This document shows positions 15,568-25,048 of a stretch of 37,956 nt of DNA, one piece after another. How positions within the stretch are numbered: position 1 is the first letter of the stretch; the number at the start of each line of letters is the position of its first letter. Both the position numbers and the translations under genes were made by a program. Below the pieces are notes generated by a model. That model was not told the origin of the DNA. It saw only the letters and a program-made list of their open reading frames with translations, and made no database searches. The stretch spans positions 1 to 37,956 of the forward strand of contig NZ_JACHFE010000012.1 of the NCBI RefSeq assembly GCF_014201735.1, given 5' to 3'. The stretch comes from Marinobacter oulmenensis. Its GTDB lineage: Bacteria; Pseudomonadota; Gammaproteobacteria; Pseudomonadales; Oleiphilaceae.

Positions 15568-15574
15568 CCTCCCC
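15551..15574. terminator. Hairpin spanning the ligase-GNAT stop codon
   Basis: GGGGAGGC and GCCTCCCC form a perfect 8-bp stem around an 8-nt loop that contains part of the TAG stop. It lies between two convergent genes (rdgC ends at 15584), so it could end transcription from both sides. No U-tract follows on either strand. Confidence 0.4.
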
Positions 15575-15583
15575 ACGGCCGGA

Positions 15584-16513
15584 TCAGTCTTCCTCGACAA
15601 TCGCCGAGCGGTCTTCGCCGCCCAGGGCCTCCAGCAGGCCCGGAATCATCCGTGACAGCTCCAGGGTCATCAGGGTGAAGGCCGCGTCGAATTTGGCGAC
15701 GGCGTCGTCCTTGTCCACTTCATCCAGCTGGTCCTGAAGCGTTTCCCCGAACTTCAGCCGCCGGATACCCAGCTCTTCGTCCAGGACGAACGACAGGCTG
15801 TCGTCCCAAGTCAGGGCCAGACGGGTAACCTGCATGCCGGCATCCAGGTGGTTGCGGATTTCGTCCGCCTTCAGGTCCAGCCCCTTGCAACGCACCACAC
15901 CACCGTCTTCCGACGGGTCTTTGAGTTCGCACTCACTGCCCAGTTCGATGGTTGTCGGGTGCTCCACGGTTTCGTTCAGCCAGCCAGTGAAGGTGAACGC
16001 AGGCGACTGTTCCACGGCGGGTGGCCGCACAGGTAGCGAGCCCAGGCTCTTGCGCAGGGTCGAGGCCAGATCCTCGGCCTGTTTGGAGGAGCCTGCGTCC
16101 ACCACCAGCAGTCCGTCTTTCGGCGACAGGTAGGCATAGCAACGGCGGTTGCGGGAAAAGGCCTGAGGCAGCATTTCCAGCATCACCTGTTCCTTGATTT
16201 CGTCCTTTTCCTTGCGGCGGACCTTGCGGCCCTGATCCGTCTCGATCGCCTCGGCCCGTTCTTCGACGGCTTCTTTAACAACGGGGCCGGGCAGAATTTT
16301 CTCTTCCTTGCGCAGGGCGATCAGGTGGCACCCGTTGGCGCTGTGCACCAGTTGTTCACCATGCTTGCCCAGCGGTGGCACCCAACCCTGCCGCATGGTT
16401 TCCTGCGGTCCGCACGGCTTGAAAGCATCTTCCTGCAACTGCTCTTCCAGGGCTTCAGCCGAGATATCAAAGGGTTTGGTAAAACGGAAAACTCTGGCGT
16501 TTCGGAACCACAT
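15584..16513 (-). CDS. rdgC: Recombination-associated protein RdgC
   Basis: RdgC is a ring-forming, sequence-independent DNA-binding protein that restrains RecA and supports replication fork restart. The 309-residue length and the start MWFRNARVFRFTKPFDISAE are characteristic. Other family stretches are GWVPPLGKHGEQLVHSANG, LLVVDAGSSKQAEDL and FGETLQDQLDE. The protein is acidic at its C-terminus. It is the last gene of the minus-strand run beginning at mtaD, with a DUF2788 gene 95 bp upstream and a hairpin in that gap, so it may have its own promoter. rdgC next to a DUF2788 gene also occurs in Pseudomonas. Confidence 0.96.
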   Translation of the reverse strand: MWFRNARVFRFTKPFDISAEALEEQLQEDAFKPCGPQETMRQGWVPPLGKHGEQLVHSANGCHLIALRKEEKILPGPVVKEAVEERAEAIETDQGRKVRRKEKDEIKEQVMLEMLPQAFSRNRRCYAYLSPKDGLLVVDAGSSKQAEDLASTLRKSLGSLPVRPPAVEQSPAFTFTGWLNETVEHPTTIELGSECELKDPSEDGGVVRCKGLDLKADEIRNHLDAGMQVTRLALTWDDSLSFVLDEELGIRRLKFGETLQDQLDEVDKDDAVAKFDAAFTLMTLELSRMIPGLLEALGGEDRSAIVEED

Positions 16514-16569
16514 GAATGGGCGTCCTTGTTGTCAGTTCAGCGGAGAAGGTGAAAAGGGGAGGGGATGAT

Positions 16570-16590
16570 ACGGCCGCCAGCAGCGGCCGT
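16570..16590 (-). terminator. GC-rich hairpin between the DUF2788 gene and rdgC
   Basis: ACGGCCGC and GCGGCCGT form a perfect 8-bp stem with a 5-nt loop, 18 bp past the DUF2788 stop and 57 bp before rdgC. A U-tract is absent, so partial termination or a processing structure is as likely as full termination. Confidence 0.45.
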
Positions 16591-16608
16591 AAAGTGACGG
16601 GTGTGTCG

Positions 16609-16809
16609 TCAGATCTGGATAACCTCGACCAGCACGGTCTTGATGATAAAACCCACGACGCCGGCGCCCAGTACAGTGAAAAGCGCAAAGGTGCCAAATT
16701 TGCCGGCACCGGACTTCTTGGCCAGATCCCATACGATGAAACCCATCCATCCAATCAGCGTGGTCAGAAAGACCGCCAGGGATATCTGGGCAAAAATTGC
16801 TTCGTTCAT
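16609..16809 (-). CDS. DUF2788 small inner-membrane protein
   Basis: A 66-residue protein with two membrane helices: about residues 8-29 (ISLAVFLTTLIGWMGFIVWDL) and 40-63 (TFALFTVLGAGVVGFIIKTV), joined by a basic loop KKSGAGK. This matches the DUF2788 family found beside rdgC in Pseudomonas. The positive loop between helices suggests both ends face the periplasm. The function is unknown. It follows yaaA by 46 bp on the same strand. Confidence 0.85.
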   Translation of the reverse strand: MNEAIFAQISLAVFLTTLIGWMGFIVWDLAKKSGAGKFGTFALFTVLGAGVVGFIIKTVLVEVIQI

Positions 16810-16855
16810 TACTGCTCCACGGTTTAACAGTTTTGGTTAATTGGCCAGAGCCGGC

Positions 16856-17626
16856 TCACTGTTCGTCGCGCAGGAAAACCCAGTTATTGTTATCGGAATG
16901 CTCGGAGCTGAAGTAATAGCCTTCGAGATCAAACCCTTTGAGGTCTTCGGCGTCGGTAATCCGGTTCTGGATGGCGTAACGACACATCAAGCCGCGGGCC
17001 TTTTTAGCGTAAAAGCTGATCATTTTGTATTGGCCGTTTTTCCAGTCCTTGAACTGGGGCGTGATGAGCCGGGCATCCAGCTGCTTTTTTTGTACGCTCT
17101 TGAAGTACTCGTTGGATGCCAGGTTGACGAGTACCTGATCGTCATCGGCCAGCAGGCCGTTCAATGCTTCTGTCAGGCGGCTGCCCCAGAAGGCATAGAG
17201 ATCCTTGCCACGGTGGTTTTCAAACCGGGTGCCCATTTCCAGGCGGTACGGTTGCATCAGGTCCAGGGGTTTGAGCAGGCCGTAGAGTCCCGAGAGGATA
17301 CGAAGATGCTTCTGGGCGAACTCGAAATCCTCTTCACTGAACGATGCGGCGTCCAGGCCGGTGTAGACGTCACCCTTGAAAGCCAGCACCGCCTGCCGGG
17401 CGTTATCCAGAGTGAACGGTGTGTGCCAGTTCTGGAAGCGTTCGGCGTTCAGTTGCCCCAGCTTGTCGCTGATCGACATCAGGTTGCTGACCTGGTGCGG
17501 TTCGAGTTCCTTGAGCTGGTCAATCAGCTCGCAGGCGTCGTCCAGAAAGTCGGGCCGGGTGTGATTTTGTGTGGCCAGCGGGCTCTCATAATCCAGCGTC
17601 TTGGCGGGGGAGATGATCATCAGCAT
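16856..17626 (-). CDS. yaaA: Peroxide stress protein YaaA
   Basis: YaaA lowers intracellular free iron and protects DNA and proteins during hydrogen peroxide stress; E. coli YaaA is under OxyR. The 256-residue length and signatures are clear: [34 protein letters not shown] (about 108-127), RLEMGTRF and NLASNEYFK. The ATG at 17626 has GAGG six bases upstream, within the 12-bp gap after the glutaredoxin gene, so the two are almost certainly co-transcribed. No OxyR-type site is recognisable here. Confidence 0.95.
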   Translation of the reverse strand: MLMIISPAKTLDYESPLATQNHTRPDFLDDACELIDQLKELEPHQVSNLMSISDKLGQLNAERFQNWHTPFTLDNARQAVLAFKGDVYTGLDAASFSEEDFEFAQKHLRILSGLYGLLKPLDLMQPYRLEMGTRFENHRGKDLYAFWGSRLTEALNGLLADDDQVLVNLASNEYFKSVQKKQLDARLITPQFKDWKNGQYKMISFYAKKARGLMCRYAIQNRITDAEDLKGFDLEGYYFSSEHSDNNNWVFLRDEQ

Positions 17627-17638
17627 GTCAGCGGATCC

Positions 17639-17872
17639 TCATTGCAGAAACGTCAGTAACTGATCCCTGGTAAAGGGCCAGTCCAGTTCCGCACCGGTGT
17701 CGTTACGTCGCAGCACGGGAATGCGTGTGCCGTATTGTTCCACCAGCTTTTCGGACTGGGCTATATCGACCACATCCACCGGAATCGGTTCCGGCATCGG
17801 TGTGTTTACCAGCAGGGACTCGGCCAGTTCACACAGGTGGCACTGGGCGGTGGTATAAAAAAGCAGTTCCAT
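17639..17872 (-). CDS. Glutaredoxin-family (DUF836) thiol protein
   Basis: A 77-residue thioredoxin-fold protein with a redox pair C11-H-L-C14 right after the first strand (ELLFYTTAQC). A cis-proline lies in TRIPVLRR and a terminal helix in RDQLLTFLQ. It is shorter than classical glutaredoxins and matches the DUF836 group, whose substrates are unknown. Its ATG overlaps the yciK stop as TAATG, and yaaA follows 12 bp on, so it belongs to the yciK-yaaA unit. Together with YaaA it gives the unit a redox-stress flavour. Confidence 0.87.
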   Translation of the reverse strand: MELLFYTTAQCHLCELAESLLVNTPMPEPIPVDVVDIAQSEKLVEQYGTRIPVLRRNDTGAELDWPFTRDQLLTFLQ

Positions 17873-18633
17873 TACGTCTTGGGTTGCGCGTCGATCTGCT
17901 GGCCGTGGATGGCCTTGCTGTCCGGCCCCATCAGGTACAGGTAGACCGGCATCAGGTCCTCGGGTTCCGGGTTCTTTTTCGGGTCCTCGGCCGGGTAGGC
18001 CAGGGTGCGCATGGCCGTGCGGGTGGCGCCCGGATTCAGGCTGTTGACCCGGATGGCATTGCGCTCATCGTCCAGCTCGTCAGCCAGCAGCTGACTGAGT
18101 CCTTCCACGGCGAACTTCGACACGGCATAGGCGCCCCAGTAGGCCTTGGCGTGCCGGCCAACGCCGGAGGAGGTGAAAATCATGGAAGCGTCGTCGGACT
18201 TGCGCAGCAGCGGAATCATGGCCCGGCTGAGCAGGAATGGTGCCGTGGAATTTACGTGCATTACCTTGGCCCAGGTTTCCGGGTTATACAGTTCTACCGG
18301 GCTGCGTGACCCGAGAATACCGGCGTTGTGCAGCAGACCATCAAGGTGACCGAAGTTTTCTTCAATGGTCATGGCCAACTCTTCGTAGTCCTTGACCGCC
18401 GCACTTTCGAAGTTCATCGGTACGATGGCCGGCTTGGGATGCCCGGCTGCCTCGATTTCGTCATAGACCTCTTCGAGGCGGGCAACGGTGCGACCCAGCA
18501 GGATGACCGTGGCGCCGTGGGCAGCGTAGGCTTTTGCTGCGGCCCGGCCAATGCCACTGCCGGCGCCGGTCACCATGATGATCCGGTCTTTCAGAAGATC
18601 GGCGGGTGCCTCGTAGGCCCGGTAATCTTGCAT
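17872..18633 (-). CDS. yciK: YciK-type short-chain dehydrogenase/reductase
   Basis: This 253-residue classical SDR has the nucleotide-binding TGAGSGIG (20-27), HNAG (about 101-104), an active-site Ser in MIFTSSGVGR and the YxxxK pair in GAYAVSKFAVEG. NSLNPGATRTAMR is also present. The substrate is unknown; YciK of E. coli is uncharacterised. The start is the ATG at 18633 with GGAGACAGG upstream, not the longer open frame to 18840, which overlaps mupP in its other frame. The order ubiG-mupP-yciK is as in Pseudomonas. Its stop overlaps the next start by one base. Confidence 0.92.
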   Translation of the reverse strand: MQDYRAYEAPADLLKDRIIMVTGAGSGIGRAAAKAYAAHGATVILLGRTVARLEEVYDEIEAAGHPKPAIVPMNFESAAVKDYEELAMTIEENFGHLDGLLHNAGILGSRSPVELYNPETWAKVMHVNSTAPFLLSRAMIPLLRKSDDASMIFTSSGVGRHAKAYWGAYAVSKFAVEGLSQLLADELDDERNAIRVNSLNPGATRTAMRTLAYPAEDPKKNPEPEDLMPVYLYLMGPDSKAIHGQQIDAQPKT

Positions 18634-18694
18634 AACCTGTCTCCGTATTCGGGATGGCCGGCCGGTTGGCCGGTGGTGAGGTAATGGCGCGGTA

Positions 18695-19372
18695 TTATAA
18701 CAGGTTTGCCAGATCCGCGACTGTGTCTGCAATCTGGTCGGCTTGCCACAGGTCAATGGTCTCCGGCTGCTCGATATAGCCGTAGCGAACCGCGATGGTA
18801 CGCATGCCGGCGTTCCTGCCCGCCTGAATATCGCGCTCATGGTCGCCTACGTAAACGGCTTTGGCCGGGTCAGCGCCGATCTGACGGCTGGCCAGCAAAA
18901 GGGATTCCGGGTGTGGCTTGCGCTCGGCTACGTGATCCGGGCAGACCAGGGCACTGCAGCGTTCGGCCAGGCCGAGGGCTTCCATCAGAGGCGTTGCAAA
19001 ACGTGCCGGCTTGTTGGTGACAATGCCCCAGGGGATGGCGCGCGCTTCGAGGGTCTCCAGCAGTGCCGGCATGCCCTCGAACAGTCGGGTTTCCACCGCG
19101 ATGTTCTGTTCGTACAGGTCAAGAAACGCCGTATGGTGTTGCAGGTAGTCATCGTCGTCCGGTTCCAGGCCGAAACCGATCCGAACCATGGCCCGGGCGC
19201 CGTTGGAGACCGAACGCCGGATGGTTTCAGGCGGCAGGGCAGGAAGGCCGGACTGCTCACGTAGCAGGTTCAGACACCGGATGAAATCCGGTGCCGTATC
19301 AATCAGCGTGCCGTCGAGATCAAACAGTACTGCTGAGGGGCGGGCATCAGTCTTCACGGCTGTCCCGGGCAT
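18695..19372 (-). CDS. mupP: HAD phosphatase MupP (N-acetylmuramate 6-phosphate phosphatase) or Gph
   Basis: This 225-residue HAD-superfamily phosphatase has motif [15 protein letters not shown] (17-30, nucleophile and acid DxD), motif II IVTNK, motif III lysine in ERKPHPE and motif [19 protein letters not shown]. Sequence alone allows phosphoglycolate phosphatase (Gph). Position between ubiG and yciK is that of Pseudomonas mupP, which dephosphorylates MurNAc-6-P in the peptidoglycan-recycling route that bypasses de novo UDP-MurNAc synthesis and affects fosfomycin tolerance. I favour MupP on context. It overlaps the ubiG end by 26 bp; an in-frame GTG at 19357 is an alternative start. Confidence 0.82.
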   Translation of the reverse strand: MPGTAVKTDARPSAVLFDLDGTLIDTAPDFIRCLNLLREQSGLPALPPETIRRSVSNGARAMVRIGFGLEPDDDDYLQHHTAFLDLYEQNIAVETRLFEGMPALLETLEARAIPWGIVTNKPARFATPLMEALGLAERCSALVCPDHVAERKPHPESLLLASRQIGADPAKAVYVGDHERDIQAGRNAGMRTIAVRYGYIEQPETIDLWQADQIADTVADLANLL

Positions 19373-20063
19373 GCATCAGGTAATTGACGTCAACATCACG
19401 GCCGAGCTTGTACGACTTGGTGACCGGGTTGTAGGTCATGCCGGTCAGTTCGCAGATTTCCAGGCCGGCCCGTCGCAGGTGATCTGACATTTCAGACGGC
19501 CGAATGAACTTCTTCCACTCATGCGTGCCCTTGGGCAGGATCTTGAGCAGGTATTCCGCGCCGACAATGGCGAACAGGAATGACTTGGGGTTGCGGTTGA
19601 TGGTGGATACAAACAGGTGGCCGCCGGGCTTAAGCAGGGCGGCGCAGGCTTTGATGATGGAGGCCGGGTCGGGTACGTGCTCAAGCATCTCAAGGCAGGT
19701 GACCACGTCGTACTGGCCGGCGTGGTCCGGGTCCCGTGCCAGATCTTCGACGGTGACCTGCCGGTAGTCTACTTCAACGCCGGATTCCATACTATGCAGT
19801 CTGGCCACGGACAGTGGCGCTTCGCCCATGTCGATTGCGGTAACGTGAGCGCCCCGCAGGGCCATACCCTCGGACAGGAGGCCGCCGCCGCAGCCAACGT
19901 CCAACACACGCTTTCCGGCCAGGGCAACCCGTTCGTCGATGAAGTTCAGACGCAGCGGGTTGATATCGTGCAATGGCTTGAACTCGCTGGTCGGATCCCA
20001 CCAGCGGCTGGCCAGCGCCTCGAACTTGGCAATCTCTTCACGGTCTACGTTCTGGTTGGTCAT
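19347..20063 (-). CDS. ubiG: Ubiquinone biosynthesis O-methyltransferase
   Basis: UbiG performs both O-methylations of ubiquinone synthesis. This 238-residue class I methyltransferase has the SAM-binding [16 protein letters not shown] (48-63), the acidic loop [19 protein letters not shown] and [20 protein letters not shown], which is typical of the membrane-associated loop of UbiG. The ATG at 20063 gives the family's start [18 protein letters not shown]; the frame extends 15 codons further upstream, into mtaD, without likeness. The mtaD stop is 20 bp upstream and mupP overlaps downstream, so these genes form one operon. Confidence 0.96.
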   Translation of the reverse strand: MTNQNVDREEIAKFEALASRWWDPTSEFKPLHDINPLRLNFIDERVALAGKRVLDVGCGGGLLSEGMALRGAHVTAIDMGEAPLSVARLHSMESGVEVDYRQVTVEDLARDPDHAGQYDVVTCLEMLEHVPDPASIIKACAALLKPGGHLFVSTINRNPKSFLFAIVGAEYLLKILPKGTHEWKKFIRPSEMSDHLRRAGLEICELTGMTYNPVTKSYKLGRDVDVNYLMHARDSRED

Positions 20064-20083
20064 GGGTCTGCTACCTGTAAAGG

Positions 20084-21412
20084 TTAACTGAGAATCTGGT
20101 TGCGCCACTCGCTGACCCGCAACATCAGGTCCGGCATGTCGATGCGGGTCAGGCGGCCATCCTGAAGCTGGGGAATGCCATGAATCCAGCTGTGGGTCAC
20201 CGCCCGGCCATGATTGCTGTAAACGAGGTGGGAGGCAGGATCATACACCGGCTGGAGGAATGGATCACTCAGGTCGACGGCAATCAAGTCTGCCAGCTTG
20301 CCGGGCACCAGCGATCCCAGTTCGTGCTCCATGCCCAGCGCGCGGGCACCGTTCAGCGTGGCCATGGCGAGGGCCTGGTGGGCCGACAGGGCAGCGGCAT
20401 CGTCGGCTATAACCTTGCCAATCATGGCGGCGGTTTTGAGCTCGCCGAACAGATCGAGATCGTTGTTACTGGCAGCACCGTCGGTGCCGATGGTGATGTT
20501 GAGGCCCTGATCCTTCAGGGTCTGAACCGGGCAAAGCCCGCTGGCCAGCTTAAGATTGGATTCCGGGCAATGCACGATGTGGGCTCCAGAGCCGGAAAGC
20601 TGGTGCAGGTCGGAATCGTCAATCTGGGTCATGTGCACGCACTGGGTATTGGCACCCAGCAGGCCAAGCTCCGCGAGCCGCGTGACGGGCCGCTTGCCCG
20701 TGGCTTTGAGCGATTCCTGCACTTCGAAGGCGGTTTCATGCAGGTGAATCTGCAGGGCTGCGCCGGTTTCACGGGACAGTTCCAGAGCGGCGGTCAGCGG
20801 CTGGTCTGACACGGTATAGGGGGCATGGGGGCCGATGGCCGGGATGATGTAGTCGTCGCCCTGCCATTGCTCGATCAGGTCGGCCCCCTTGCGGAGGTAT
20901 TCCTCAGGACCGGAGCCCCAGGCTGTGGGCATGTCCATCAGCGGGAAACAGATCTGGGCACGCATTCCCGTGTCGTGGGCAACCTGAGCGGTGACTTCGG
21001 GAAAGAAATACATGTCCGAAAACGTGGTGGTGCCGGTCCGGAGCATTTCCGCCATGGCCAGCTTGCTGCCGTCGGCCACGAAGGACTCGCTGACAAAACG
21101 CCCCTCCGCCGGCCAGATGTGATCGTTCAGCCAGGTCATCAGTGGCAGGTCATCCGCCAGCCCCCGGAACAGTGACATGGCGGTATGGCCGTGCAGATTG
21201 ATTAGGCCGGGCAGAACCACATGCTGCCCGAGATCAATGGTTTCCTTGGTGCGGTACGTGCGGTCGGCTTCTGCCTGGGGCATCACGGCGGCGATCCGGC
21301 TGCCGTGCAGGATGACCGCCTGATGCTCCAGTACGGTACCGAAGGGCTCCATCGGAATTACCCAGCGGGCGTTGATCCGGGTATCGGCTGCGTTGATGGT
21401 GTCTGCCGTCAT
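20084..21412 (-). CDS. mtaD: 5-methylthioadenosine/S-adenosylhomocysteine deaminase (MtaD, TRZ/ATZ family)
   Basis: A 442-residue amidohydrolase with the metal site H74 and H76 in NLHGHTAM, H223 and E226 in [11 protein letters not shown]281 in [13 protein letters not shown] and D311 in [11 protein letters not shown]. Family members deaminate MTA to methylthioinosine. Divergent mtnA and downstream ubiG-mupP-yciK reproduce the Pseudomonas locus, where MTA is salvaged through methylthioinosine rather than by direct MTA phosphorylase or nucleosidase. The next enzyme, MTI phosphorylase, is not in the window. Other TRZ/ATZ deaminases (such as guanine deaminase) are less likely given mtnA. Confidence 0.88.
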   Translation of the reverse strand: MTADTINAADTRINARWVIPMEPFGTVLEHQAVILHGSRIAAVMPQAEADRTYRTKETIDLGQHVVLPGLINLHGHTAMSLFRGLADDLPLMTWLNDHIWPAEGRFVSESFVADGSKLAMAEMLRTGTTTFSDMYFFPEVTAQVAHDTGMRAQICFPLMDMPTAWGSGPEEYLRKGADLIEQWQGDDYIIPAIGPHAPYTVSDQPLTAALELSRETGAALQIHLHETAFEVQESLKATGKRPVTRLAELGLLGANTQCVHMTQIDDSDLHQLSGSGAHIVHCPESNLKLASGLCPVQTLKDQGLNITIGTDGAASNNDLDLFGELKTAAMIGKVIADDAAALSAHQALAMATLNGARALGMEHELGSLVPGKLADLIAVDLSDPFLQPVYDPASHLVYSNHGRAVTHSWIHGIPQLQDGRLTRIDMPDLMLRVSEWRNQILS

Positions 21413-21621
21413 GCACTTGCCTCGGGTCGTGGCGCTGCGAGTGGCGCCTGAAATGACAGAAAGCCTTTTGTCTGTATCCGCAGGGCTCTCCGGCGGGAAG
21501 TATAACCAGCCACTTGGGGCATAACTACCCCGGGATTCGGTGTTGCCCCCTTAAAACCCCGGCGGAGTTTGTGATTCGATAACGCTATACTTGCTTTCCA
21601 TTTTTCGACCGGGAGTTTTCT

Positions 21622-22692
21622 ATGGTTCACCGCAACCACGCCAAGGGATCCATCGGCACCGTTCCCATGCGCTGGCACGGCGATCGACTGGAGTTGCTGG
21701 ACCAGCGCCTGTTACCGGGCGAGGAACACTGGATTACTGCCGATGGGGCGTCGGCGGTGGCCCAGTGCATCACCGACATGGTGGTGCGCGGTGCTCCGGC
21801 TATTGGCATAACTGCGGCCTACGGTGTGGCGCTGGCCGCGCGCCATGCCGGCGCTGGCGACTGGAAGTCCGAGGTGGAGCAGGCAATTCGGGAACTGGCC
21901 GCTTCCCGGCCGACGGCGGTCAATCTGTTCTGGGCGCTTGAGCGGATGGACGGGGTTTTCCGCGACTGCGATGCTCTGGACGAAGCCACCCGACGGTTGG
22001 CCGCCGAGGCGCAGGCCATCCACGAAGAGGATCTTGCCGCCAATCTGGCGATGGCCGGTCATGCTCTGGATGTTATGAACCCCGAGCGGCCGTTAACCGT
22101 TCTGACCCACTGCAACACCGGCGCGCTCGCCACAGGTGGCTATGGCACCGCACTGGGGGTGATTCGTCGTTTGCACGAGGAGCGCCTGCTCACAGTCGTG
22201 CATGCCGATGAAACACGTCCCTGGCTGCAGGGGAGTCGTCTGACGGCCTGGGAGCTGGCCCGGGATGGTATTCCCGTGATGCTGAATGCCGACGGCGCGG
22301 CAGCCGCACTGATGGCCCGGGGACAGGTGGACTGGATTGTGGTGGGCGCGGACCGCATTACCGCAAACGGAGATGTCGCCAACAAGATCGGCACCTACAG
22401 TCTGGCGGTCCTGGCGCGCCACCATGGCGTTGGCTTCATGGTGGTAGCGCCATCCAGCACTGTGGATATGGCCATGGCTTCCGGTGAGGAGATTCCGATT
22501 GAAGAGCGGGACGGTATCGAGTTGCGTGAAATCCGGGGTGTGCCTGTCTCTCCGGACGGCGTACGGGTTTTCAATCCGGTCTTTGATATGACTCCGGCCC
22601 ATCTGATTGATGCCATTGTCACCGAGAAAGGCGCGGTGAGAAACCCGAACATCACGGGGATGCAGTCACTGTTTGGGGCTTGCAAGGGGTAG
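21622..22692 (+). CDS. mtnA: Methylthioribose-1-phosphate isomerase
   Basis: MtnA converts MTR-1-P to MTRu-1-P in methionine salvage. The 356-residue length fits, as do [21 protein letters not shown] (54-74), [18 protein letters not shown] with catalytic C164, and [19 protein letters not shown] with catalytic D244. GGGAG lies six bases before the ATG. It diverges from mtaD over 209 bp; I see no SAM or purine riboswitch in that gap. The two genes act on consecutive parts of the same route. Confidence 0.97.
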   Translation: MVHRNHAKGSIGTVPMRWHGDRLELLDQRLLPGEEHWITADGASAVAQCITDMVVRGAPAIGITAAYGVALAARHAGAGDWKSEVEQAIRELAASRPTAVNLFWALERMDGVFRDCDALDEATRRLAAEAQAIHEEDLAANLAMAGHALDVMNPERPLTVLTHCNTGALATGGYGTALGVIRRLHEERLLTVVHADETRPWLQGSRLTAWELARDGIPVMLNADGAAAALMARGQVDWIVVGADRITANGDVANKIGTYSLAVLARHHGVGFMVVAPSSTVDMAMASGEEIPIEERDGIELREIRGVPVSPDGVRVFNPVFDMTPAHLIDAIVTEKGAVRNPNITGMQSLFGACKG

Positions 22693-22700
22693 ACTGATCA

Positions 22701-22722
22701 GGCCCGCTCTTGGGAGCGGGCC
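22701..22722. terminator. Hairpin between convergent mtnA and prc
   Basis: GGCCCGCTC and GAGCGGGCC form a perfect 9-bp GC-rich stem with a TTGG tetraloop, 8 bp after the mtnA stop and 7 bp before the prc stop. Its central place between convergent stops suggests a shared terminator, though neither side has a U-tract. Confidence 0.6.
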
Positions 22723-22729
22723 ATGGGTC

Positions 22730-24904
22730 TCACTGAGGGCCGGCCTGTGCTGCCAGACGGCTGGACTGTTCAATGGAGGCCATGTGGCGATCCAGTTCCA
22801 CCAGATCGGCCATGATCTGACCGCCTTCGCGGATGACAAAGTCCGATTCGGCATCGGTGCTGTCCGGATTGGCCGCTTCCTGTTCCTGCCAGTCTTCCAG
22901 CTCGTCCAGTGATTCAAAGGGCTCATCACCGCGAAGTTCCCGGCGGGCGTTGGTGATGGCCAGGCGGGTATTCTCGATCTGATCGTAATGCTCGCGGCGC
23001 TTCTCCGGATTCAGGCTTACGTAGTCCATCTGGCGCTGCTTCTTCAGGAACTCAATCTCCTTCTGCAGCAGCTTGAATTCCGGGTTGGTGTCAAAGCGTT
23101 CGCTGTGGCGCTCGCGCAACTCCGGAATAACCGCGCTGAAATCGAAGTAGCGGGTGTGGGGGACGGACTCGATCTGATCCCAGGGCAGGGCGTGATCCAG
23201 TGCATCCTCACCAATACGGGTCTTGTCGATCCGCGAGGGAATTTCGATATCCGGAATCACGCCCTTGTGCTGGGTGGAACCGCCGGAAACCCGGTAGAAC
23301 TTGGACTGGGTGATCTTCAACTGGCCGTGATTGAGCGGCCGGACGGCCTGGACGGTGCCCTTGCCGAAGGTCTGCGAGCCCACCACCAGGCCACGGCCGT
23401 AGTCCTGAATGGCGCCGGCGAAGATTTCCGAAGCTGACGCACTCATCCGGTTGACCAGAACCACCAGAGGGCCGTCGTAGGCTACGGTCGGGTCTTCGTC
23501 CTCAAGAACCTGGACTTCGTTCTTGGCGTTTCGGATCTGGACGGTCGGCCCCTGATCGATGAACAGTCCAACCAGGTCGTTGGCTTCATGGAGAGCGCCG
23601 CCGCCGTTATTGCGGAGGTCGATGACAATGCCCTCGATGCCGTCACTCTCCAGTTCCTCGATCAGTTTGCGAACATCCCGGGTGGTGCTTTTGTAGTTGG
23701 GGTCACCAGCCTGCATGGCCTGGAAGTCGGCGTAAAAGGTGGGAATGGTGATCACGCCGATTTGGCGGGGCTCGCCACCGCGCTCCAGCTCAATGACGCT
23801 TTTGCTGGCGCTCTGTTCCTCAAGCTTGACCTCGTCACGCTGGATGGCAATGGTGCGGGTGACGGTTTCGTCAGTGGCATTTGCGGGAATGACCTCGAGG
23901 GTGACCACGGAATCCTGGGGGCCACGGATCAGGTCGACGACCTCGTCGAGGCGCCATCCGATCACATTCACCGGCTTCTCGTCGTCCTGGGCCACTGACA
24001 CAATGCGGTCTGCTGGCTGCAGCTGTCCCTGTTTGGAGGCAGGGCCGCCCGGGACCAGGCGAACGACCTTGGTGTATTCATTATCGGATTGCAGTACTGC
24101 ACCAATGCCTTCGAGAGACAGGCTCATATTGATGTTGAAGTTTTCCGAGGTGCGCGGGGAAAAATAGGAGGTATGCGGGTCCCACATGCTGGTAAACGCA
24201 TTCATGTAGGCCTGGAACGCATCCTCACTGCGAGCCTGATAGGCCCGCTTGAGTTGGCCTTCGTAGCGACGGCGCAGGTTCTCTTCAATGCTGCTATCCT
24301 CGGTGCCGTTCAGCCGCTGTGACAGGACTGCGTTTTTGATCCGCTTGCGCCACAGGGTGTCCAGTGCAGCCTGGTCAGCCTCCCAACTGGCATCGGTGCG
24401 ATCGAGAAGGATTTCCTCGTCGGTGCTGAAGTCCAGGTTATCTATGCCCTGATCAAGTAGACCGAGGGCAAACTCCAGGCGGTCGATGATGCGTTGCTGG
24501 ACCAGGTTGTAAACATAGAAACCGGGTTGAAGCTGTCCGGTGCGCAAGGCCGGCCCAAGCATGTCCCGGATGTCTGCCATGGCATCAATGTCTTCCTGGG
24601 TCAGGTAAATGCGCTGGCCGTCCAGGTAGTCCAGGTAGGAGTGGAACACGTCATCGGAAAGATCATCACTGATGCCCAGGTCCCGGAAGTGGGTGAACTG
24701 CAACTGCCGGGCAATCAGTATATTGGCCCTTGCCTGGTCAATGGTCGGGGATACCGGCTGGTATTCATCCGGCACCTCGACCTTGGCTTGTGGGCCGGGG
24801 AAGCCGGGAAGCAGCAGGGCCAGAGCCAGTACTGAGCAGGCCCCCGCCTTACCAATGGCTGAAAACAGGGGCCTTTGGCCCGCGAAGTGTTCCGCAATAC
24901 TCAT
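22730..24904 (-). CDS. prc: Carboxy-terminal processing protease Prc (tail-specific protease, S41)
   Basis: This periplasmic Ser-Lys protease trims C-termini, including penicillin-binding protein 3 and cell-wall hydrolases, and in Pseudomonas degrades regulators such as MucA. The 724-residue protein has a signal sequence (hydrophobic ACSVLALALLLPGFPG), an N-terminal DUF3340-flanked region, a PDZ domain (EGIGAVLQSDNE... LVPGGPA, about 264-350), the S41 core and a C-terminal DUF3340 helix bundle. The catalytic S490, D501 and K515 lie in RMSASASEIF, AIQDYGRG and TFGKGTVQ. I chose the ATG at 24904, which follows AGGTATC, over an in-frame start 17 codons upstream. Confidence 0.95.
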   Translation of the reverse strand: MSIAEHFAGQRPLFSAIGKAGACSVLALALLLPGFPGPQAKVEVPDEYQPVSPTIDQARANILIARQLQFTHFRDLGISDDLSDDVFHSYLDYLDGQRIYLTQEDIDAMADIRDMLGPALRTGQLQPGFYVYNLVQQRIIDRLEFALGLLDQGIDNLDFSTDEEILLDRTDASWEADQAALDTLWRKRIKNAVLSQRLNGTEDSSIEENLRRRYEGQLKRAYQARSEDAFQAYMNAFTSMWDPHTSYFSPRTSENFNINMSLSLEGIGAVLQSDNEYTKVVRLVPGGPASKQGQLQPADRIVSVAQDDEKPVNVIGWRLDEVVDLIRGPQDSVVTLEVIPANATDETVTRTIAIQRDEVKLEEQSASKSVIELERGGEPRQIGVITIPTFYADFQAMQAGDPNYKSTTRDVRKLIEELESDGIEGIVIDLRNNGGGALHEANDLVGLFIDQGPTVQIRNAKNEVQVLEDEDPTVAYDGPLVVLVNRMSASASEIFAGAIQDYGRGLVVGSQTFGKGTVQAVRPLNHGQLKITQSKFYRVSGGSTQHKGVIPDIEIPSRIDKTRIGEDALDHALPWDQIESVPHTRYFDFSAVIPELRERHSERFDTNPEFKLLQKEIEFLKKQRQMDYVSLNPEKRREHYDQIENTRLAITNARRELRGDEPFESLDELEDWQEQEAANPDSTDAESDFVIREGGQIMADLVELDRHMASIEQSSRLAAQAGPQ

Positions 24905-24978
24905 AGAAAGATACCTGGCGTGTTGGCAAGACGGGCTTGACCGTCCGCGTCGCAACCGTGACTGGTCAATTTATTGTA

Positions 24979-25000
24979 GGCAACCGCTACATTGGTTGCC
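24979..25000 (-). terminator. Hairpin between the DUF349 gene and prc
   Basis: GGCAACC and GGTTGCC pair across an 8-nt loop; the outer TGT/ACA pairs also match if one A is bulged. It lies 48 bp beyond the DUF349 stop and 75 bp before the prc start. It could terminate the upstream gene or be a regulator site for prc. No U-tract. Confidence 0.35.
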
Positions 25001-25048
25001 ACAGATCTGCCGCTGTGCTTCGTGACAATCTGTCCATGACAGCGGGCA

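Noticed and set aside
21413..21621. SAM or purine riboswitch before mtnA/mtaD
   Set aside because: No conserved core of a known riboswitch could be recognised by eye in this gap.
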